DNA of 43,160 nt, taken from NCBI GenBank assembly GCA_904391645.1, contig CAJFMJ010000002.1, positions 1 to 43,160 of the forward strand, given 5' to 3'. Shown one piece after another: positions 8,482-16,346 of the stretch. How positions within the stretch are numbered: position 1 is the first letter of the stretch; every line of letters starts with the position of its first letter. This DNA is from an uncultured Neglectibacter sp. (GTDB lineage Bacteria > Bacillota > Clostridia > Oscillospirales > Acutalibacteraceae). The notes beneath the pieces were generated by a model that saw nothing but the letters and a program-made list of their open reading frames with translations, was not told where the DNA came from and searched no databases. Both the position numbers and the translations under genes were made by a program.

Positions 8482-9819
8482 TTACCGGCCATTTTGGCGG
8501 GCGTGCTGGACCACTTTCCGGTAAGCGGGGATCAGGAAGCAGTCTGCGAAGATCCAGGCGGCGGGGCTGGCAAAGCAGGCCATGATGAACCCGAAGCGGG
8601 GTACCAAAAACAGGCCAAAGGTGCCCCGGGCCACCATCTCAAAGAACCCGGCAAACACCGCCACCTTGCTGTAGCCCATGCCCTGGATCAGCAGGCGGAA
8701 CACGTTCACCCCGGCCAGGGGGATGAAAAACGCCGCCTGGATGACGATGAATTGATAGGCTTGGTCAATGATGAGGGTTTCGCTGCTGTCCACAAAGAGC
8801 AGGGTCAGGGGGCGGCCAAAGAGGGCCAGCACCGCCAGGGCCAGCAGGGAGTAGACACTGCCAATGGTCATGCCGGCCCGCAGCCCGGGGAAGATCCGGT
8901 CCACCCGGCGGGCACCGATGTTCTGGCCCCCATAGGTGGACATGGCGACGCCCAGGGCGTCAAAGACGCTGCCGAACAGCTGGTACAGCTTGTTGGCGGC
9001 GGTGACAGCTGCCACGACCGCAGACCCCAGCCCGTTGACGGAGGCCTGCAGCAAAATGCTGCCAATGGCGGTGATGGAAAATTGCAGCCCCATGGGCAGG
9101 CCCATGGACAGCAGCCGCTGGGCGTATTCCGGGCGGAAGTGGAGGTCGTCCCGGGTGACGTGGAGCAGGGGGAACTTCTTCCAGATGAAGGCCAGGCAGG
9201 CCAGGCCGGAAATCCCCTGGGAGATCACCGTGGCCCAGGCGGCTCCCGCCACCCCCATGGGGATGACCAGGATCAAAAACAGGTCCAGGCCGATGTTCAG
9301 CAGGGAGGAGAGCACCAAAAACACCACCGGGGTGCGGCTGTCCCCCAGGGCCCGCAACAGGCTTGCCAGGATGTTGTATAACACAATGGTGGGGATGCCC
9401 AAAAAGATCACCACGATGTAGTGGTAGGCGTCGTCAATGATGTCGGCAGGGGTGTCCATCCACTCCAGGATGGGGCGGCACAGGGCCACCGTCAGCACGG
9501 TGATGAGCAGGGTGAAGCCCACCGCCAGCCACAGGATGTTCCCCACAAAGCGGCGCAGGTCCTTGTAGTCTTTGGCGCCGTAGCTTTGGGACACGGGGAT
9601 GGAAAACCCGGAGCAGATCCCCAGGCAGAACCCCAGGATCAAAAAGTTGATGGAGCCGGTGGAGCCCACGGCGGCCAGGGGCCCGGTGCCCAAAAAGCGG
9701 CCCACCATGATGGTGTCCACCATGGAGTAGAATTGCTGAAACAGGTTGCCGAACATCAGGGGCACAGCAAAGCCCAAAACCAGCTTCATAGGGGAGCCGG
9801 TGGTCATGTCTTTGGTCAT
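8482..9819 (-). CDS. MATE family efflux transporter
   Basis: A 445-residue inner-membrane exporter of the MATE (DinF/NorM-like) superfamily, which couples drug or metabolite export to Na+ or H+ entry. The start is typical: MTTGSPMKLVLGFAVPLMFG then FQQFYSMVDTIMVGRFLG, followed by SINFLILGFCLGICSGFSIP and QSYGAKD; about twelve hydrophobic segments can be counted. The second half repeats the pattern (GLPMGLQFSITAIGSILLQ, GGQNIGARR). ATG 9819 has AAGGAGG 8 bases upstream and was chosen over a longer frame start. The gene is alone, with its own promoter and with terminators on both sides. Substrate cannot be told from sequence. Confidence 0.95.
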   Translation of the reverse strand: MTKDMTTGSPMKLVLGFAVPLMFGNLFQQFYSMVDTIMVGRFLGTGPLAAVGSTGSINFLILGFCLGICSGFSIPVSQSYGAKDYKDLRRFVGNILWLAVGFTLLITVLTVALCRPILEWMDTPADIIDDAYHYIVVIFLGIPTIVLYNILASLLRALGDSRTPVVFLVLSSLLNIGLDLFLILVIPMGVAGAAWATVISQGISGLACLAFIWKKFPLLHVTRDDLHFRPEYAQRLLSMGLPMGLQFSITAIGSILLQASVNGLGSAVVAAVTAANKLYQLFGSVFDALGVAMSTYGGQNIGARRVDRIFPGLRAGMTIGSVYSLLALAVLALFGRPLTLLFVDSSETLIIDQAYQFIVIQAAFFIPLAGVNVFRLLIQGMGYSKVAVFAGFFEMVARGTFGLFLVPRFGFIMACFASPAAWIFADCFLIPAYRKVVQHARQNGR

Positions 9820-9862
9820 GGGAACATCCTCCTTGGGAGATAGAAAATGAGGAACGTAACGC

Positions 9863-9891
9863 ATCTTACACCATGGCCTTCCAAAGTGCAA
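9863..9891 (-). promoter_or_regulatory. Sigma-A promoter of the MATE gene
   Basis: On the minus strand TTGCAC (9886-9891), 17-base spacer, TAAGAT (9863-9868). It lies 44 bases before the MATE start. Confidence 0.5.
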
Positions 9892-9972
9892 TGGGCTTTT
9901 TCCAATTTGCGGGGGATTTTAACATTTTCAGCGTTTTTCGCAAAACCAGGGGGGCGTTCCCACCACTTTTTC

Positions 9973-10009
9973 AGAAAAGAAAACCGTGCCCCGGTTTCCC
10001 GGGACACGG
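9973..10009 (-). terminator. Rho-independent terminator of the GH27 gene
   Basis: On the minus strand CCGTGTCCCGG and CCGGGGCACGG close on a short AAA loop (one mismatch) and are followed by TTTTCTTTT. It lies directly after the glycosidase stop codon. Confidence 0.85.
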
Positions 10010-10025
10010 TGGTTGGGTTGCTTGT

Positions 10026-11351
10026 TTATTTCTCCAGCTTGTACACGGCAGAACCGTGGGGCGGCAGCACTGCGGCCACACGTCCTTCCAGGACGCCGGC
10101 GTCCTGGTGGGCCCACAGATCCCGGGCGGCATGGGGGCCGGAGAGCCCCAGTTCCTCCCAGCAGGCGGACACTTCCCGCTGCTGATCGCTCAAATTGAAC
10201 AGCGCCACATAGGTCCCGCAGTCCCGGGTGTCCACACTGCGCCAGGCGCAGGTTTCCTCGGTGCGGTACACCTGGTGGGCGCCCTCCCCGAACCGGTGCA
10301 TTTCCAGGATCTCCCGGTTGGTGAGCAGCTGCAGGGTGAACTCGTCGTTGTCCCGCATCTCGCTGCTGATCATCAGGGGCGACCGGAAGATGCACCACAG
10401 GCTCATCATGGTGACCTGCTCTGTTTCCGTCAGCTGGGTCCAGTCGCTGACCTCCTCAAATTTCTGCTTGTTCAGCCGCAGCCGCCCCAGGGGCAGCATA
10501 TCGCAGTCCGGCCAGCAGCCAGGGGACACCTGCCGCTCCCACACCTCGCAGCGCTCGAACATGGGCAGCAGCAGCTCCCAGCGGTCCCAGAAGTCGTCGG
10601 TCACCCGCCACATATTGGCGTTTTGCCGCAGGTGCCAGGCCTTTTCAATCACCGCCGGCCCCGGGGACAGGCTGAGCACCATGTCACGGCCGCAGTGGTC
10701 GATAGCCTTGCGGATCAGCTCGATCTCCTTCTCCGCGGAGTAGGGGTTGTCCGGGTAGGCGTTGGTGTTGCAGATGTCGTCCACCTTGACAAAGTCCACC
10801 CCCCAGGAGGCGTACAGCTCAAAAATGGAGTCGTAATAGGCCTGGGCGCCTTCCCGGGCGGCGTCCACTCCGTACATATCCGTGTTCCACCAGCAGATGG
10901 ACCGGTTGGAAGCGATTTTGTCGCAGGTGGTGTTGGTGCCCTTCACCGGCAGGTGTTGGTGCACTGCCAGACGGGGCACGCCCCGCATGATGTGGATGCC
11001 GAACTTCAGCCCCATGCTGTGGATCTTCTCCGCAATGGGGCCAAAGCCCTTGCCCCCCGCTGCCGAGGGGAACCGCTCCACCGCAGGGAGCTGCCGGCCG
11101 TATTCGTCCATGGTGATCCAGGCAAAGGGCACGTAGTCCGAGGGCACATAGTCCAGCAGCGGCTGCTGCCCGGCGTTGGGCTCGCTCCACTGGATGTCGC
11201 ACACCACGTACTCCCAGCCAAATTCCTTCAAATGGTCCGCCATATATTGGGCGTTGCCCAACAGCTGTTCCTCGTTCACCGAGGGCCCGTAGACGTCCCA
11301 GCTGTTCCACCCCATGGGCGGGGTGAGGGCCACTGCATTTTTATCTCTCAT
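10026..11351 (-). CDS. GH27 family glycosidase (alpha-galactosidase-like)
   Basis: A 441-residue cytoplasmic (no signal peptide) retaining glycosidase of clan GH-D. The N-terminal LTPPMGWNSWDVYG, the CDIQWSEP strand, then DFVKVDDIC with predicted nucleophile D191, and WRVTDDFWDRW with predicted acid/base D253 follow the GH27 order in the (beta/alpha)8 barrel; a small beta domain with GSAVYKLEK closes it. Most GH27 enzymes remove alpha-galactose; a few act on beta-L-arabinopyranose, and the AraR-like repressor gene next door makes that a fair alternative. ATG 11351 follows GGAGG. It is 49 bases behind the regulator gene on the same strand and probably in its transcript. No transporter for the sugar is adjacent. 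Confidence 0.88.
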   Translation of the reverse strand: MRDKNAVALTPPMGWNSWDVYGPSVNEEQLLGNAQYMADHLKEFGWEYVVCDIQWSEPNAGQQPLLDYVPSDYVPFAWITMDEYGRQLPAVERFPSAAGGKGFGPIAEKIHSMGLKFGIHIMRGVPRLAVHQHLPVKGTNTTCDKIASNRSICWWNTDMYGVDAAREGAQAYYDSIFELYASWGVDFVKVDDICNTNAYPDNPYSAEKEIELIRKAIDHCGRDMVLSLSPGPAVIEKAWHLRQNANMWRVTDDFWDRWELLLPMFERCEVWERQVSPGCWPDCDMLPLGRLRLNKQKFEEVSDWTQLTETEQVTMMSLWCIFRSPLMISSEMRDNDEFTLQLLTNREILEMHRFGEGAHQVYRTEETCAWRSVDTRDCGTYVALFNLSDQQREVSACWEELGLSGPHAARDLWAHQDAGVLEGRVAAVLPPHGSAVYKLEK

Positions 11352-11400
11352 GGGAAATGCCTCCAAATAATAAGAATGATCCATGGGGGAAGGCCATGCC

Positions 11401-12471
11401 TTACACAGACTCCCGTTCTACCAGCCCCCAGTTGAGCACCACGCTCTGTTCCTCCCGGCCCTCCATCATGCCGATGAGCTTCCGGGCGGCGCAGGCCCCC
11501 AGGCTCTCTTTGGGGTGGTCGAAGGAAGTCAGCCCCACGCCGGCAAGCTCCCCCAGCTGGCTGTTGTCAAAACTGATCAGCGCCACGTCCTGGGGCACCC
11601 GGATCCCCCGGGAGAGCAGGGCCTTTTCCAGTTTCACCGCCACCTCGTCGTTGTAGCACACCACGGCGGTGCAGGAGGACAGCTGGTCCAGCACCAGGGA
11701 GATGCCGTAGTCGTCGGTGAGCAGGGCGTCCCGGCTTTCCGAGGTGAACCACACCACCCACTGGTCCTGAAGGGGCAGCCCGTGTTCCACTAGGCCCCGG
11801 GTATAGCCGTCGTACCGGCCCAGGCCCTGCATATCGTCGCCTTTAAAGATGCCGCCGATCTTCCGGTGGCCCCGGGCCACCAGGTACTCCACGGCTTCAA
11901 AGCCCCCTTGCCGGTCGTCCATGGTCACGGATACGCTTCCCGGCAGGGCAGGGTAATACCCGTTGAAAAACACCACCGGGATGTCCATTTTCCGCAGCTT
12001 TTCATACAGGGGCAAATTGGGGTTGGGCAGGGCGCTTTTGGTGCCCTCCACAATGAGGCCGTCCACTTTTTTGCCGATGTATTCCTCCAGCAGGCGGCGT
12101 TCGTTGTCCACCCGGTTCTTGGTGGCGGAAAGCAGGGGGAAGAACCCCTCTTCGGAAAGTTCCCCTTCAATGCCCCGGAGGATGGAGGGGAAGATGTACT
12201 CGCTGATGTAGGTGGCAATGATGCCCACGTTCCAGCTGTGTTTGGGCCGGGGTACCGGCCGGTGAACGTAGGTGCCGCTGCCCTGCCGCCGCTGGATCAA
12301 GTGCTCCTGCTCCAGCAGGGCCAGGGCCTGGCGGACGGTCTGGCGGCTCATGGAGAACTCTTGGGCCATTTCGTTTTCCCCGGGAAGGCGCTGGCCATTT
12401 TGGTAGACCCCTTGGAAAATATCTTTTTTCAGCTGTTCGAACAGCTGGTAATACTTGGCCTTTTCTTTCAT
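11401..12471 (-). CDS. GntR/LacI-type repressor (AraR-like)
   Basis: A 356-residue regulator with two parts: a GntR winged helix-turn-helix at about residues 6-72 (YYQLFEQLKKDIFQG, GENEMAQEFSMSRQTVRQAL, RRQGSGTYV) and a LacI/periplasmic-binding-like ligand domain (WNVGIIATYISEYIFPSILRG, DRQGGFEAVEYLVARGHRKI, TAVVCYNDEVAVKLEKAL, GVGLTSFDHPKESLG). This architecture is that of AraR of Bacillus, whose DNA binding is released by arabinose; the inducer here is unknown. ATG 12471 follows GAGAGGAGAGG. The gene heads an operon with the GH27 glycosidase, and its promoter overlaps a palindrome (12540-12557), so self-repression is likely. Confidence 0.9.
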   Translation of the reverse strand: MKEKAKYYQLFEQLKKDIFQGVYQNGQRLPGENEMAQEFSMSRQTVRQALALLEQEHLIQRRQGSGTYVHRPVPRPKHSWNVGIIATYISEYIFPSILRGIEGELSEEGFFPLLSATKNRVDNERRLLEEYIGKKVDGLIVEGTKSALPNPNLPLYEKLRKMDIPVVFFNGYYPALPGSVSVTMDDRQGGFEAVEYLVARGHRKIGGIFKGDDMQGLGRYDGYTRGLVEHGLPLQDQWVVWFTSESRDALLTDDYGISLVLDQLSSCTAVVCYNDEVAVKLEKALLSRGIRVPQDVALISFDNSQLGELAGVGLTSFDHPKESLGACAARKLIGMMEGREEQSVVLNWGLVERESV

Positions 12472-12539
12472 GGATGATCCTCTCCTCTCAGAAGCAGAGA
12501 ATCCCGCTTTCTTTGGCAGGAATTGACTGTATTCTCTCC

Positions 12540-12557
12540 AATTTGTATTTACATTTT
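12540..12557. promoter_or_regulatory. Candidate operator of the AraR-like repressor
   Basis: AATTTGTATTTACATTTT contains the exact inverted repeat TGTA-TT-TACA (12544-12553) and covers the end of the -10 box and the likely start of transcription. It resembles the AraR operator ATTTGTACGTACAAAT from memory: seven of seven in the left half, five of seven in the right. Confidence 0.5.
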
Positions 12558-12581
12558 AAGAAATATTTCCAAAAATGTCAA
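12553..12581 (-). promoter_or_regulatory. Strong sigma-A promoter of the AraR-like/GH27 operon
   Basis: On the minus strand TTGACA (12576-12581), 17-base spacer, TAAAAT (12553-12558). The spacer is AT-rich. Confidence 0.75.
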
Positions 12582-12631
12582 GGTAAATGGGGAGAAGCGG
12601 CGCCAGGATTTCCCAAGAAAAATTGGACATT

Positions 12632-13063
12632 TTAACGAACAGTCCCCTCTCCCAGGGTTTCCAGGATCTTCTGGTGGAAGTCGGGGCAGGCTTTTTTCAG
12701 GGAAACCGGCCGCCCGCCGGGGCCGATGAAGCAGTGTTGGGTGCGGCCCACGCAGCGGAGCACCCCCGTGGCCTTGTCCCGCACTTGGTAGGAAAAGGCG
12801 ATCCGGGTGCCGGTGTAGTCCTCAATGGCGGTTTCGATCTCCACCGTTTCCCCAAAGCGGGTCATGGTGCGGTATTCCGCCTGGGCTTTCAGCACCGGGC
12901 TCATCACCCCCAGGGCCTCCATCTGGGCGTAGCCAAAGCCAAAACAGTCCATCAGGTGGGTGCGGGCCTCTTCAAACCAGCGGATGTAGTTGGAGTGATG
13001 GACACAGTCCATTTTGTCGGTTTCATAGTAATGCACAGTGTGGGTGTAGAACACAGGCTCCAT
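12632..13063 (-). CDS. Acyl-CoA thioesterase, YbgC/FadM hotdog family
   Basis: A 143-residue single hotdog-domain protein. The signature VHYYETDKMDCVHHSNYIRWFEEAR (given here in two parts: VHYYETDKMDCVHHSNY at about residues 10-26, then IRWFEEAR) is that of 4HBT-type thioesterases of the YbgC group, which hydrolyse short- or medium-chain acyl-CoA. The later FGETVEIETAIEDYTGTR and SYQVRD strands fit too. ATG 13063 follows GAAGGGAAG, and the promoter -10 box lies 29 bases upstream of it, so the longer in-frame start further upstream is excluded. It is transcribed away from the acyl-CoA dehydratase activase gene, an interesting CoA-related neighbour. Substrate unknown. Confidence 0.88.
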   Translation of the reverse strand: MEPVFYTHTVHYYETDKMDCVHHSNYIRWFEEARTHLMDCFGFGYAQMEALGVMSPVLKAQAEYRTMTRFGETVEIETAIEDYTGTRIAFSYQVRDKATGVLRCVGRTQHCFIGPGGRPVSLKKACPDFHQKILETLGEGTVR

Positions 13064-13395
13064 AATGGTCTTCCCTTCGGCGTTTTTGTCCATTATAGCA
13101 CAGCCGGAAAAAAACGGAAGCCGCTGGGGAAGATTTCCCCGCCCGGCGGGTTTTTCCAACGGTTTGGGCCGGGATGAATATTGATTTTTTTGACGAAAAA
13201 TGCTAGTATAATTTATACAGAATCTCAACAAATGGCTTGCAGAACAGATAATAAGAAAAGTTCTCAAAAATTGAAAGGGATTTTAGATCTTTCTAGGATT
13301 TTTGATAAAGGCGCCCCAGAAGGGACAGGGGTTCCCCCTTTTGGCCGGGAAAAAATCTCTTTGTTGCCCCAGATGGAAAGGATGAGCGAACGCAT
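13064..13395. other. Divergent intergenic region with a long leader
   Basis: This 332-base gap holds the thioesterase promoter and, for the plus strand, TTGACG (13190-13195) with TATAAT (13207-13212) and TTATAC (13213-13218) below it; only the latter is at a normal 17-base distance. The activase transcript would then have a leader of about 170 bases that is AT-rich at first. It has a weak hairpin (AAGGG 13320-13324 with CCCTT 13336-13340, then TTTT) that might attenuate. I see no known riboswitch or gene in it. Confidence 0.4.
13092..13101 (-). promoter_or_regulatory. Extended -10 promoter of the thioesterase gene
   Basis: On the minus strand TGTGCTATAAT, an extended -10 with exact TATAAT (13092-13097). 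The -35 hexamer at the 17-base distance (CTTCCG) is poor, as is common with extended -10 promoters. Confidence 0.55.
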
Positions 13396-16320
13396 ATGAA
13401 AATTGGTTTGGACGTAGGCTCTACCACCCTGAAATGTATGGTCTACGACCGGCAGGACCAGCCGGTGTATCAGGAGTACGAGCGGCACTATTCCCAAATT
13501 GCCGAAAAGGCTTCGGGGATGCTTGCCCGTATCCAGGAGAAGTTCCCCCAGGAAAAACTGGCCAGCCTGTGTGTGTCAGGTTCGGCGGGCATGGGCCTGG
13601 CGGAGGACTTGGACATCCCCTTTGTCCAGGAGGTGTACGCCACCCGGGCTGCTGTGAAGAAGTACATACCCGACGCCGATGTGGTCATCGAGCTGGGCGG
13701 CGAGGACGCCAAGATCCTGTTCCTCACCGGCTCTATGGAAGTGCGGATGAACGGCTCCTGCGCCGGCGGCACCGGGGCCTTTATCGACCAGATGGCCACC
13801 CTGCTGTCTATCACCCCCACCGAATTAAACGACATTGCCGGGCAAAGCCAGCGGTCTTACAGCATCGCCTCCCGGTGCGGCGTGTTTGCCAAGAGCGATA
13901 TCCAGGCCCTTTTGAACCAGGGCGCCCAAAAGGATGACATCGCCGCCAGCATCCTCACCGCCGTGGTGAACCAGACCATTGCCGGCCTGGCCCAGGGCCG
14001 GGAGATCGAGGGCAAGGTGGTGTACCTGGGCGGCCCGCTGACCTTCTTCTCCCAGCTGCGGGCGGCCTTTGACCGGATCTTGGGCGTGGAGGGCGTGTGC
14101 CCGGAAAACTCCCTGTACTATGTGGCCGCCGGTGCGGCCCTGGCCGGCACTGGGGAGGAGTTCGACCTGGCTGAGATCACCCAGCGCATTGCCAACTACA
14201 GCTCCAGCCACCATTACCAGAGCAGCGCGGCCCTGTTCCACGACCAGGAGGAGTACCAGGAGTTTGTGGAGCGCCACCAAAAGGACTCCGTCCCCACCGA
14301 CGCCCCCTTGGGGGAGGACAAGGTGGCCTACGTGGGCATCGACGCCGGCTCCACCACGGTGAAGGCCGTGGCCATCAACTCCCAGGAGGAGATCATCTAC
14401 TCCCGGTATTTGCCCAATTCCGGCAACCCGGTGCCCCTGGCCCGGGATTTCCTTACGGACCTGTACGAGAAGTTCCCCGGCATCCAGATCCGCTCCTCCG
14501 CCTCCACCGGCTACGGCGAGGAGATTATCAAGAACGCTTTCGGCCTGGACATGGGCGTGGTGGAAACCATCGCCCACTTCACCGCTGCCAAGAAATTCGA
14601 GCCCCAGGTGGACTTCATCATCGACATCGGCGGCCAGGACATCAAGTGCTTTAAAATCAAAAACGGCACCATCGACAACATCTTCTTGAACGAGGCTTGT
14701 TCCTCCGGCTGCGGCAGCTTTTTGCAGACCTTCGCCGGCGCTCTGGGCTACCAGATGGCGGACTTCTCCAAGCTGGGCCTCTTTGCCGACAGCCCCGTGG
14801 ATTTGGGTTCCCGGTGTACCGTGTTTATGAATTCCTCGGTGAAGCAGGCCCAGAAGGACGGCGCCTCCATTGAGAACATCTCCGCGGGCCTGTCCATGAG
14901 CGTGGTGAAAAACGCCCTGTACAAGGTCATCCGCGTCACCGACGCCAAGAGCCTGGGGGACCACATCGTGGTCCAGGGCGGCACCTTCTTGAACGACGCT
15001 GTGCTGCGGGCTTTTGAGAAGGAGATTGGCAAGAATGTGACCCGGCCTTCCGTGTCCGGCCTGATGGGCGCCTATGGCGCCGCCCTGTACGCCAAGGAAA
15101 AAGGCCGGGGGGAGAGCACCATCATCGGGCTGGAAGGGCTGAAGAACTTTACCCACGAGGTGAAGGCCATCACCTGCAACGGCTGCGAGAACCACTGCCG
15201 CCTGACGGTGAACACCTTCGCAAACGGCGCCCGGTACATCGCCGGCAACCGCTGCGACAAGCCCTTGAAGCGCCACAGCCCCACCGAGGACTACAACCTT
15301 TACGACTACAAGAAGCAGCTGCTGGAATCCTACCAGCCCTGCGACGGCCCCCGGGGCACCATCGGCATCCCCATGGGCCTGAATATGTTCGAGCTGTACC
15401 CCTTCTGGTACACCTTCTTCACCAAGCTGGGCTTTGGGGTGGTCCATTCCCCGGCCTCCGACCGGAAGCTGTACTTTAAGGGCCAACACACCATCCCCTC
15501 GGATACGGTGTGCTACCCCGCCAAGCTGATGCACGGCCACATTGAGGCCCTGCTGGAGATGAAGCCCGACGCCATCTTCTACCCCTGCATGAGCTACAAC
15601 CTGGATGAGCACCTGGGCGACAACCATTACAACTGCCCGGTGGTGGCCTATTATCCCGAGGTGTTGGACGCCAACATCACCGCCTTGGAGGACACCACCT
15701 TTATCTACGACTACGTGGGCCTGCACCGGCGGAAGGACTTCCCCGGGAAGATGACCAACATCCTGGCCCGTTACTTTGACCCCATCCCGGAGAAGGAAGT
15801 GAAAGCCGCTTCCGACGCCGCCTATGAGGAATATTACGCCCACATGGAGCGTATCCACAAAAAGGGACAGGAGTACCTGGCCCTGGCCAAAGAGAAGGAC
15901 TTGCCGGTGATCGTGCTGTCCGGCCGGCCCTACCATCTGGACCCGGAGATCAACCACGGCATTGACAAGCTGATCTGCGAGTGCGGCGCCGTGGTGGTGA
16001 CCGAGGACTCCGTCAGCGAGCTGGAGCAGAAGTTCCCCACCCATGTGCTGAACCAGTGGACTTACCACGCCCGGCTGTACGCTGCCGCCAAATTCGTGGC
16101 GGACTCCGGCGACAAGCGGATCAACCTGGTGCAGCTGGTGTCCTTTGGCTGCGGTGTGGACGCCATCACCGGCGACGAGGTCCGCTCCATTCTGGAGGAG
16201 GGCGACCGGATCTACACCCAGATCAAGATCGATGAGATCACCAACCTGGGCGCGGTGCGCATCCGTTTGCGCAGCCTCTTTGCCGCCCTGGGCTTGGGCA
16301 GCGAGGCAACGCCCAACTGA
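13396..16320 (+). CDS. Double acyl-CoA dehydratase activase with DUF2229 domain
   Basis: A 974-residue protein related to the ATP-dependent activators (HgdC type) of 2-hydroxyacyl-CoA dehydratases, which pass a high-energy electron from a [4Fe-4S] cluster. It holds two ASKHA activase units in tandem. The first begins GLDVGSTTLK and has C122 (GSCAGGTGAF) and C161 (SRCGVFAKSD); the second begins GIDAGSTTVK near residue 314 and has C435 (ACSSGCGSF) and C474 (SRCTVFMNSS). In both the spacing is 39, the same as between the cluster ligands of HgdC. Then come CNGCENHC and a DUF2229 region (GIPMGLNMFELYPFWYTFF, SDTVCYPAKLMHGH, FYPCMSYN). In many Clostridia this is fused to the next gene product in one chain of about 1400 residues. 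The physiological substrate is unknown. GAAAGGATG lies before ATG 13396. Confidence 0.9.
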   Translation: MKIGLDVGSTTLKCMVYDRQDQPVYQEYERHYSQIAEKASGMLARIQEKFPQEKLASLCVSGSAGMGLAEDLDIPFVQEVYATRAAVKKYIPDADVVIELGGEDAKILFLTGSMEVRMNGSCAGGTGAFIDQMATLLSITPTELNDIAGQSQRSYSIASRCGVFAKSDIQALLNQGAQKDDIAASILTAVVNQTIAGLAQGREIEGKVVYLGGPLTFFSQLRAAFDRILGVEGVCPENSLYYVAAGAALAGTGEEFDLAEITQRIANYSSSHHYQSSAALFHDQEEYQEFVERHQKDSVPTDAPLGEDKVAYVGIDAGSTTVKAVAINSQEEIIYSRYLPNSGNPVPLARDFLTDLYEKFPGIQIRSSASTGYGEEIIKNAFGLDMGVVETIAHFTAAKKFEPQVDFIIDIGGQDIKCFKIKNGTIDNIFLNEACSSGCGSFLQTFAGALGYQMADFSKLGLFADSPVDLGSRCTVFMNSSVKQAQKDGASIENISAGLSMSVVKNALYKVIRVTDAKSLGDHIVVQGGTFLNDAVLRAFEKEIGKNVTRPSVSGLMGAYGAALYAKEKGRGESTIIGLEGLKNFTHEVKAITCNGCENHCRLTVNTFANGARYIAGNRCDKPLKRHSPTEDYNLYDYKKQLLESYQPCDGPRGTIGIPMGLNMFELYPFWYTFFTKLGFGVVHSPASDRKLYFKGQHTIPSDTVCYPAKLMHGHIEALLEMKPDAIFYPCMSYNLDEHLGDNHYNCPVVAYYPEVLDANITALEDTTFIYDYVGLHRRKDFPGKMTNILARYFDPIPEKEVKAASDAAYEEYYAHMERIHKKGQEYLALAKEKDLPVIVLSGRPYHLDPEINHGIDKLICECGAVVVTEDSVSELEQKFPTHVLNQWTYHARLYAAAKFVADSGDKRINLVQLVSFGCGVDAITGDEVRSILEEGDRIYTQIKIDEITNLGAVRIRLRSLFAALGLGSEATPN

Positions 16321-16346
16321 GTCGGAGAAAGGAGATGTGATTCCCT

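Noticed and set aside
13219-13395. A known riboswitch in the long leader of the activase gene
   Set aside because: No conserved aptamer core could be recognised; only a weak hairpin with TTTT.
13825-16068. A 747-codon open frame on the minus strand opposite the activase gene
   Set aside because: It has no ribosome site, a His/Gly/Val-rich composition caused by reading GC-rich codons backwards, and the opposite strand carries clear conserved motifs.
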